Assembly: GCF_030698175.1 (NCBI RefSeq)
Contig: NZ_JAUYNT010000021.1
Coordinates: 87,377 to 151,376 of the forward strand
DNA: 64,000 nucleotides
Reading direction: 5' to 3'
Origin: Pseudomonas sp.
GTDB taxonomy: Bacteria > Pseudomonadota > Gammaproteobacteria > Pseudomonadales > Pseudomonadaceae
In this document: piece after piece, positions 10,648 through 16,567 of the stretch
How positions within the stretch are numbered: the first letter of the stretch is position 1
Layout of the letters: every line of letters starts with the position of its first letter
Notes under the pieces: generated by a model
Databases searched by the model: none
Told to the model about the DNA's origin: nothing
The model's input: the letters and a program-made list of their open reading frames with translations, nothing else
Made by a program: the position numbers and the translations under genes

Positions 10648-10719
10648 AATTACCACTCGCTGTTCAGCGAAGGCACTAAATGGCTGATGCTCGGCTATGC
10701 CAAGCTGGAGGCGGGGTGA
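10648..10719 (+). pseudogene. Vestigial copy of the uvrD 3' end
   Basis: In one frame the segment reads NYHSLFSEGTKWLMLGYAKL then EAG and a stop. It matches the end of intact UvrD (RHSLFGDG ... CKWLMLGFAKLEAV and stop), with an internal stretch missing between GDG and NEG. At the DNA level CCACTCGCTGTTC is identical to uvrD 5815-5827. There is no start codon or upstream body of the gene. It is a remnant, best explained by recombination or insertion of the RTX gene at the original uvrD end. Confidence 0.85.
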
Positions 10720-10807
10720 GTGGCGACCGACCCTAGGAGGCGGTTGAACTCGGCGCTACCCATCCGGCCAAGCGCCACAACAGCGGGCCCAGCCCAAGGA
10801 CATGGAC

Positions 10808-12625
10808 GTGCGCACTTATTTACTGCTGGCAACCTTGCTGCTGAGCACTGAGACCTGGGCTGCTGAGGCGTTCCGGGTGGAGCACCGGCGTTCCAGCCAC
10901 AGCGACTGGAATACCGGCACCGATTACATCCAGATCGAAACACAGCTGGAATATGACGGTGAGTTGATCGACGCCGCTAACTTGGCCGAGTTGATCGAGC
11001 CCGATCCCGAGCAGCGCCGGGGCCTGCAACTGTTCGATGCCGCGACCCTCGACGCACAAAACGCCTTGACCCTGTTTAGTCGCGGCAGCGGCGAAGACTA
11101 TGAACTGGCCCACCTGTCGATGCAGGGCAACCAGCTGCAGGCTAAGGTGCTGCTAAAAGGCCTACCCAACAGCTGGTTCACCGATGCCCGCCGGCCCGGT
11201 TGGATTTCCCTGGCGGGTGAGAAGCAGCTGTATATGATCCAACGCCAACCGTTGCGCATCGTCGACGTTGGCATCGGCGCGCTGCTCGATGTGCAAGGCG
11301 AAACCGCGTTGCTGGCCGATACCCCCTGGGGCGCCGATGCCGAGCGCAATCCGGCCCCGCGCGTGCGCGCCGTAGACCTCAGCAGCGGCAAGCAGCTGAG
11401 TGAACTGCGCTTAGACGCGGGCTGCTTTGTGCTGCCCGAGTTTGAGTTCAGCCACCCGCAGGTGTACGACAAAATGGGCGCCTCGACTAACCAGCGCCTG
11501 GGTTTTGTCGATGGCCCGGCGTGGTTTGCGCGCAACTTGCAACTGCTGCCCGGCAGCGAGCTACAACTGCGCGCCGAGCAGCAACTGCCAAAGCCCGACC
11601 CCAAGCGCTGGGGCATTAGCCTGCGACAGATCGATCTCGGCCAGCAGCCGCGCAGCTTCGAGAGTCTCGGCTGGGCCAGCAGCCCGAGCGAGGAGAGCGT
11701 CGACGACAACATCGACATCACCGCCAAGGACTGCAGCGGCATTAACCCCAATCCCTACCAGCATCCCAATGCCGAGCCGTATCCGAGCGAAACCCTGCTC
11801 GCCGATGACCTCTGCCTCAGCGATCAGCACCACGAGGTGGCCGCCAGTGAGCGGGCCAAACGCTGCTTGCTGCCGGTCAAGCAACGTAGTTTGGCCAAGG
11901 GCAGCAACTGGGAGCTGCACGAGCTGCGCTACGACTACCGGCCCGGTGGCGCAGAGGTAAAGCCCCAGGTGCAAGCGCAACTGCTCTACCAGCTGAGTAA
12001 AGATGGTCAGCGTTATCGCTATCTAGAGGATGCTTCCGGCGGCGGTGAAGAGCGCGCCATCCGCGAGGTAAGCGTAATTGGCAGCAACGATGTGCTGCTG
12101 AAAACCCGTGGCAGCGGCCCTTACGACCTCTGGCGCACCCACAGCGATGCCAACGGCCAATTGCAGTTGGACAACCTGCTCGAGAGCGAGCCCTACCCCG
12201 CCAGCCCCTTCGACCCGAGCCTGGCGGGCTGGGTGTATTTGCGCAGTTACGGCTTACTCATTCGCCAGCAACCCTTTGCGGCCATCTCGGCGGGCAATCA
12301 GTTGCTGGATATTCGCCACGGCTGGTTCTACCGACTCTACGTCGATGACGAGCAGGGCAATTTGCACCTGATCGCCACCCCACTGAACAACCCCCAGCAA
12401 GCCTTTGCCGACGCCCCGACGCTCAGCATCAATAGCCGCTGCATGCGCACGCGCGACAGTAATTGGGAGTTCACCGTGCCGCCGGTCAACGCCACGCTGG
12501 CCGAGTCCGCCCGGTGGTTGCAGCGTAACTTCAGCCTCAGCGACGACCCGCAAGTGCCGCCCAAACTGCGCGCCGACAACCAATTGCAACTGCAAGCGAG
12601 CTGCGATCCGAGTGCCGTGAAGTAG
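10808..12625 (+). CDS. Exported protein of unknown function
   Basis: About 605 residues from a GTG at 10808. An ATG two codons earlier (10802) is possible, but AAGGA at 10796-10800 is only 1 bp from it and 7 bp from the GTG. The N-terminus MRTYLLLATLLLSTETWAAE is a good Sec signal peptide with cleavage near AWA-like WAA. The mature part is acidic, rich in Gln, Asp and Leu, with few Cys (GCFVLPEFE, KDCSGINP, LCLSDQHHE, RCLLPVK, SRCMRTR, QASCDP), possibly disulfide paired in the periplasm. No family recognised. It is followed by strong hairpins at 12657-12702. Confidence 0.8.
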   Translation: MRTYLLLATLLLSTETWAAEAFRVEHRRSSHSDWNTGTDYIQIETQLEYDGELIDAANLAELIEPDPEQRRGLQLFDAATLDAQNALTLFSRGSGEDYELAHLSMQGNQLQAKVLLKGLPNSWFTDARRPGWISLAGEKQLYMIQRQPLRIVDVGIGALLDVQGETALLADTPWGADAERNPAPRVRAVDLSSGKQLSELRLDAGCFVLPEFEFSHPQVYDKMGASTNQRLGFVDGPAWFARNLQLLPGSELQLRAEQQLPKPDPKRWGISLRQIDLGQQPRSFESLGWASSPSEESVDDNIDITAKDCSGINPNPYQHPNAEPYPSETLLADDLCLSDQHHEVAASERAKRCLLPVKQRSLAKGSNWELHELRYDYRPGGAEVKPQVQAQLLYQLSKDGQRYRYLEDASGGGEERAIREVSVIGSNDVLLKTRGSGPYDLWRTHSDANGQLQLDNLLESEPYPASPFDPSLAGWVYLRSYGLLIRQQPFAAISAGNQLLDIRHGWFYRLYVDDEQGNLHLIATPLNNPQQAFADAPTLSINSRCMRTRDSNWEFTVPPVNATLAESARWLQRNFSLSDDPQVPPKLRADNQLQLQASCDPSAVK

Positions 12626-12656
12626 CCGCCTACGCACTATCGGCCGACACCATCCA

Positions 12657-12702
12657 CCCTCATCCTGAACGCGCTGGATGAGGGCAGAAATAATTTCTGC
12701 CC
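12657..12702 (+). terminator. Two overlapping hairpins between unknown gene and DUF3034 promoter
   Basis: CCCTCATCC (12657-12665) pairs perfectly with GGATGAGGG (12676-12684). GGGCAGAAAT (12682-12691) pairs perfectly with ATTTCTGCCC (12693-12702). The two stems share the GGG at 12682-12684, so they cannot both form fully. A short TT follows. The likely role is termination of the upstream gene and insulation of the promoter that begins 5 bp later. Confidence 0.6.
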
Positions 12703-12706
12703 TTCG

Positions 12707-12735
12707 TGCATCCGCATTGGCGTTTGTTACGTATC
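12707..12735 (+). promoter_or_regulatory. Candidate ECF-sigma promoter for DUF3034-globin unit
   Basis: TGCATC (12707-12712), 17 bp, CGTATC (12730-12735). The same arrangement with the same spacer occurs upstream of the fasciclin gene (15653-15681). The CGTA -10 core is common among ECF promoters. It lies 58 bp before the ATG at 12794. Assignment to the sigma factor at 14376 is inference. Confidence 0.6.
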
Positions 12736-12793
12736 TGAATGGCTGATGAGCGAGTTGCTGACGACCAGCACTCGAATTTAGCCTGGAGGATTC

Positions 12794-13744
12794 ATGCAAA
12801 ACGCAAACAGGCCAACCACAAGAAACCTATCACTACCCCTCGCCACCACGGCCTTGAGCCTGCTCTTGGCCAGCAATATGGCGTTTGCCGAGACCAGCCG
12901 CAGCAGCAAACTGCTGCTGACCGGCGGCGTGTCGCAAATCGAAGGCGCGGCCGGCGGGGGCTTAACCCCATGGGCAGTTATCGGCGGCTACGGCACTGGC
13001 GAGGAAATCGGCGCCAGCCTGCATTACTCCTATGCCGACGCCCAAGACTTTGCCTTGAGCAGCAAAGGTCTGACCGTAGGTTTATATGACCGGGTGGAAC
13101 TGTCACTCGCCGAGCAGCGGTTCAATGTCAGTGAATTGAACGGCGCCTTGGGCGGCTTGTTGGGCACCAGCGATATCAAGCAAACCATCGTCGGCGCCAA
13201 AGTGCGCCTGGCTGGCGAAGCGGTGCTGGATCAAGACACCTGGATGCCGCAAATCGCCGCCGGTATGCAATACAAAAATAACCAAGAAGAAAAACTGGTT
13301 AAGTTTCTCGGTGCCAAAGATGACAGCGGCATTGATTACTATGTGTCGGCCACTAAATTATTTATCGGCCAAAGCTTATTGGTTAACGGCACCCTGCGTA
13401 TGACCAAAGCCAACCAACTGGGCATCCTCGGTTTTGGCAGCGAAGACAACAACAGTTACAAGCCGCAACTCGAACTGTCGACTGCTTATTTATTGTCACG
13501 CAACTTAACCGTTGGCGCCGAATACCGCATGAAGCCCGACAACTTAGACAAAAGTAACTTACCCAACGGCACCCTAGCCGAAGACGACTGGTGGGACTTA
13601 TTTGTCGCTTACGCGCCGACCAAAAACGTCTCGGTAACCGCCGCCTACGTTAACTTAGGCAATATCGTTGATGGCAATAAGCTCGGTTTGCGCGGCTTCG
13701 CCGATCAACAAGCGACCTATCTCTCCGTGCAACTTGGTTTCTAA
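12794..13744 (+). CDS. DUF3034 outer-membrane beta-barrel protein
   Basis: 316 residues; GGAGG lies 5 bp before the ATG. A signal peptide ends near SNMAFA-ET (about residue 34). The rest alternates in beta-strand fashion and ends in an aromatic residue (YLSVQLGF), as expected for BAM-inserted barrels. Conserved DUF3034 features are visible: LLLTGGVSQIEGAAGGGLTPW, GLYDRVELSLAEQ and PQIAAGMQYKNN. Substrate unknown. The globin gene follows after 37 bp, so they are probably co-transcribed, and a candidate ECF promoter precedes it. Confidence 0.85.
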   Translation: MQNANRPTTRNLSLPLATTALSLLLASNMAFAETSRSSKLLLTGGVSQIEGAAGGGLTPWAVIGGYGTGEEIGASLHYSYADAQDFALSSKGLTVGLYDRVELSLAEQRFNVSELNGALGGLLGTSDIKQTIVGAKVRLAGEAVLDQDTWMPQIAAGMQYKNNQEEKLVKFLGAKDDSGIDYYVSATKLFIGQSLLVNGTLRMTKANQLGILGFGSEDNNSYKPQLELSTAYLLSRNLTVGAEYRMKPDNLDKSNLPNGTLAEDDWWDLFVAYAPTKNVSVTAAYVNLGNIVDGNKLGLRGFADQQATYLSVQLGF

Positions 13745-13781
13745 TTACCAAGCAGCGACTAACAGTTAAAGGAATATTACC

Positions 13782-14273
13782 ATGCGTTCACTTTTTACCC
13801 AGCTGGCGGCCACTCAGCAACAGTTCTGCACTTTGATCTTAACGGCGCTGCTCAGCCTTATCAGCGTTCAGGCGCACGCCGAGCAAACGACCTTCGAGAA
13901 GTTTGGCAGCAAGCCCGGCTTAGTGCTGATTGTCGATGACATGATGCTCAACTTAATTGCCGCGCCACTGACCAAGCCGTTTTTCGATAATCCGAAAAAA
14001 GACTTTATTAAATTTATGTTGGTTGAACAGTTTTGCGACCTGCTCGACGGTGGCTGCAAGTATTCAGGCCGCGACATGAAGACCACCCATGCCAACTTTA
14101 AAATTGGTCGCGCCGAATTTAACTCGCTGGTTGAGTCACTACAAATTGCTATGGATAAGCATGCTGTGCCCTTTACTGCGCAAAATCAGTTACTGGCAAA
14201 GTTAGCGCCGATGTATCGCGACGTTGAAGCCGGTAACGGGCCAGCACCTGCATCCGGCACCAACGCTAAGTAA
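13782..14273 (+). CDS. Exported group 1 truncated haemoglobin
   Basis: 163 residues with AAAGGA at good spacing. A signal peptide (LTALLSLISVQAHA) is followed by a globin core of about 120 residues: FEKFGSKPGLVLIVDDMML, KPFFDNPKKDF, VEQFCDLLDGGCKYSGRDMK. His103 in MKTTHANF is the predicted proximal haem ligand. The B10 position, often Tyr in group 1 globins, appears to be Met here (VDDMML). A periplasmic location implies haem loading after export. Its pairing with DUF3034 and with an ECF sigma/anti-sigma locus suggests a redox or nitrosative stress role, which is inference. Confidence 0.85.
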   Translation: MRSLFTQLAATQQQFCTLILTALLSLISVQAHAEQTTFEKFGSKPGLVLIVDDMMLNLIAAPLTKPFFDNPKKDFIKFMLVEQFCDLLDGGCKYSGRDMKTTHANFKIGRAEFNSLVESLQIAMDKHAVPFTAQNQLLAKLAPMYRDVEAGNGPAPASGTNAK

Positions 14274-14280
14274 CGCCGAT

Positions 14281-14316
14281 GCGGACAACGGTTAATCGCC
14301 ATCAGCCATTGTCCGC
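14281..14316 (+). terminator. Stem-loop after the globin gene
   Basis: GCGGACAACGG (14281-14291) pairs with CCATTGTCCGC (14306-14316) with one mismatch around a 14-base loop. No T-run follows, so this may terminate inefficiently or act as an mRNA 3' end. Confidence 0.45.
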
Positions 14317-14375
14317 GCCCTGGCTATACTACCGACCTGTTAGGGCTTAACAGCCATACGCCTGAGCCAACACCA

Positions 14376-14930
14376 ATGAATGATGACGTCCTGCGCCGGC
14401 AACACCTCAGCAGCTTGCTGACGGCGATTGCGCAACAAGATCGACAAGCTTTTGACGCGCTCTATCGACTGACCTCGGCAAAACTCTTTGGCATTTGCGC
14501 GCGCATGCTCAGCCAGCGCAGTGACGCCGAAGATGCACTGCAAGAGGCCTATGTTACGGTCTGGCGCAAAGCTGATTTATTTGACGCGAAAATCGCCAGC
14601 CCGATTACCTGGCTGGCCATGATTGCGCGCAATAAGTGTATTGATCGCCTACGCACCGGCGGCGTTGAACGTAACCAAGCGTCGCTTGAGTTAGCCGACT
14701 CGCTGCTCGCCCACGAGCCCGTCGATCCCCTTGAGGTGGACAGCGACCGGCGCCGGCTCGATCAATGCCTGTCGACGCTTGCGGATAATCATCAAGGTTT
14801 AATCCGTACGGCCTTCCTCGATGGTTGCACCTATGACGAACTGGCAAACCGTAAAGGTGTGCCGCTGGGAACCATGAAAAGCTGGATTCGCCGGGGCCTG
14901 TTGCGCCTCAAGGCTTGTTTAGAACAATGA
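14376..14930 (+). CDS. ECF RNA polymerase sigma factor (SigK-like)
   Basis: 184 residues with only sigma regions 2 and 4. Region 2: LFGICARMLSQRSDAEDALQ, YVTVWRKADLFD, WLAMIARNKCIDRLR. Region 4: DNHQGLIRTAFLDGCTYDEL and VPLGTMKSWIRRGLLRLK, the -35-reading helix-turn-helix. The gene overlaps the anti-sigma gene by ATGA, indicating translational coupling. The closest type I recognise is the SigK group, which pairs with RskA anti-sigma factors and controls fasciclin proteins; a fasciclin gene follows here. A TATACT at 14325 may serve as a housekeeping -10. I see no clear TGCATC-N17-CGTA site before this gene. Confidence 0.92.
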   Translation: MNDDVLRRQHLSSLLTAIAQQDRQAFDALYRLTSAKLFGICARMLSQRSDAEDALQEAYVTVWRKADLFDAKIASPITWLAMIARNKCIDRLRTGGVERNQASLELADSLLAHEPVDPLEVDSDRRRLDQCLSTLADNHQGLIRTAFLDGCTYDELANRKGVPLGTMKSWIRRGLLRLKACLEQ

Positions 14931-15652
14931 ACACCACCGACCCCGTTAACCCGCAAGAACTTGACCTGCGCATAGCCGAGTATGTGTTGGGCGTGCTGGA
15001 TGCAAAAGAGCGCGCCGAGGTGGCCGACTTAATTGCCAGCCACCCGCGCTACGCCGCGCAACTGAGTGCCTGGCAACAACGACTCGGCCCCTTAACTGAC
15101 GAATACGACTCGCTCGAGGCGCCGAGCTTTATCTGGTCGCGCATCACTCACGCCCTGCAGTGGTCGCCAGCGAGCGCGCAGCCCCGCCCGACAACAGCAA
15201 GCAGCCGTTTCTGGAGCAGCTTGGCGGTTTGGCGTGGGCTAACAGCCGGTGCCCTGGCAGCCAGCCTGATCTTGGCGGGCGTGTTAATCGTGCAACCCAA
15301 GCCCGCCAGCTATAGCGCCCCGCTGACGGCAGCCTTGCAGCTCGAGAATGGCGCGGCCGTGTACACCGCCACTGTCGATGCTCAGCGCCAACGCATCGTG
15401 ATCATTCCGGCCGCCGCCCTGCAACTCGATGGCCGGGTTGCCGAATTGTGGTTTATCAGCCCCGGCGCCGCGCCGCGCTCACTGGGGTTACTGCATGCGG
15501 ACCTACCAATGAGCGTGGCTATCCCCGACGACTTACAACAACTGGTGAGCGCAAATACTGTGTTTGCCATCTCACTCGAGCCGGCTGGTGGCTCACCGAC
15601 CCAGCAACCGACCGGCCCAGTAGTGGCTAAAGGGAATATTTTTAGCCTCTGA
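14927..15652 (+). CDS. RskA-type membrane anti-sigma factor
   Basis: 241 residues from the ATG at 14927, which overlaps the sigma stop as ATGA; the in-frame TTG at 14915 is less likely. The N-terminal domain (DLRIAEYVLGVLDAKERAEV) matches the cytoplasmic sigma-binding region of RskA-like anti-sigma factors, without the HxxxCxxC zinc motif. One membrane segment (LTAGALAASLILAGVLIVQP, about 110-130) leads to a periplasmic C-terminal domain of the RskA type (AVYTATVDAQRQRIVIIPAA ... LWFISPG ... LEPAGGSPTQQPTG). It should hold the sigma factor at the membrane until regulated proteolysis. Confidence 0.92.
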   Translation: MNTTDPVNPQELDLRIAEYVLGVLDAKERAEVADLIASHPRYAAQLSAWQQRLGPLTDEYDSLEAPSFIWSRITHALQWSPASAQPRPTTASSRFWSSLAVWRGLTAGALAASLILAGVLIVQPKPASYSAPLTAALQLENGAAVYTATVDAQRQRIVIIPAAALQLDGRVAELWFISPGAAPRSLGLLHADLPMSVAIPDDLQQLVSANTVFAISLEPAGGSPTQQPTGPVVAKGNIFSL

Positions 15653-15681
15653 TGCATCTTTTCCTGAAGCCACTCCGTAGC
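15653..15681 (+). promoter_or_regulatory. Candidate ECF-sigma promoter for fasciclin gene
   Basis: TGCATC (15653-15658), 17 bp, CGTAGC (15676-15681), 47 bp before the fasciclin ATG. It overlaps the anti-sigma stop codon, so the fasciclin gene can be transcribed separately. See the matching site at 12707-12735. Confidence 0.6.
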
Positions 15682-15728
15682 TCTAGTACCCCACTGCTTG
15701 GGGCCCACTTAAATTACGGAGTTAGACC

Positions 15729-16286
15729 ATGAAATTGGTTCGCCACGCGCTGGTTACTGCTGGTTTTTCCTTGGCCATCGGCGCTGCATTGCCCGCCTTC
15801 GCCGTCGATTCGGTACTGGTTGGCGGTGCGCCCATGTACCCAAACAAGACGATTGTTGAAAACGCGGTTAACTCCAAGGATCACACCACCTTGGTCGCCG
15901 CTGTTAAGGCCGCCAGCTTGGTCGACACCCTCAACAGCAAGGGTCCTTTCACTGTTTTCGCGCCAACCAATGCCGCCTTCGCCGCGCTGCCAGCCGGCAC
16001 CGTTGAGAGTTTGGTAAAGCCTGAGAACAAAGCCGCCCTCAGCAATATTCTGACCTACCACGTGGTTGCCGGTACGCACACCGCCAAAGACCTGATGGCG
16101 GCGGCCAATAAAACCGCTGGCAAAACCATGCTGACCACAGTGCAAGGCGAAAACCTCACCGTCAGCTATAACGGCAAACTGCTCAGCCTAACCGACAGCA
16201 AAGGCACCAACACGGCGATCACCATCGCCGATGTTATGCAGTCAAATGGCGTGATTCATGTCGTCGATAAGGTTTTGATGCCTTAA
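15729..16286 (+). CDS. Exported fasciclin (FAS1) domain protein
   Basis: 185 residues. A signal peptide ends at about residue 26 (GAALPAFA). One FAS1 domain follows, with the conserved H1 box (GPFTVFAPTNAAFAALPAGT) and H2-like YHVVAGTHTAKDL, then TVQGENLTVSYNGK and the terminal GVIHVVDKVLMP. No lipobox, so a soluble periplasmic or secreted protein is expected. In mycobacteria the FAS1 proteins MPT70/MPT83 are controlled by SigK-RskA; the order sigma, anti-sigma, fasciclin here fits that pattern. Confidence 0.93.
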   Translation: MKLVRHALVTAGFSLAIGAALPAFAVDSVLVGGAPMYPNKTIVENAVNSKDHTTLVAAVKAASLVDTLNSKGPFTVFAPTNAAFAALPAGTVESLVKPENKAALSNILTYHVVAGTHTAKDLMAAANKTAGKTMLTTVQGENLTVSYNGKLLSLTDSKGTNTAITIADVMQSNGVIHVVDKVLMP

Positions 16287-16299
16287 ACGCAGCACCTAA

Positions 16300-16330
16300 G
16301 GCATCCGCAAAGCTCAGGCTCTGCGGTGCC
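16300..16330 (+). terminator. Imperfect stem-loop after fasciclin gene
   Basis: GGCATCCGCAAAG pairs imperfectly with CTCTGCGGTGCC, 13 bp after the stop. A C-rich stretch rather than a T-run follows, so the terminator call is tentative. The remaining sequence to 16567 shows no gene. Confidence 0.35.
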
Positions 16331-16567
16331 GCCCCCCATAGCTTTAAGCGATGTTTACCTTAATACCTGAACACTAGCTGTGGGCGCCGATACTCGGTTA
16401 AACCCATAACGAGTCCATAGCCAGCGTTACTCCCCGGCTGCCTGCGCCCTTACCAACCCAGCCAGCACCGCCCGGTCATACCTGCTTAACTGCAGGCTAG
16501 GCGTCAGCCCGTAAAGGCTGGCGTTTAAGCCTCGCCGCCCCTCGTGTCACCGGAGCCACCGCACGCT

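Noticed and set aside
14249..14254. Third TGCATC near the end of the globin gene, possible sigma autoregulation site
   Set aside because: No CGTA core at 16-18 bp downstream; likely coding coincidence.
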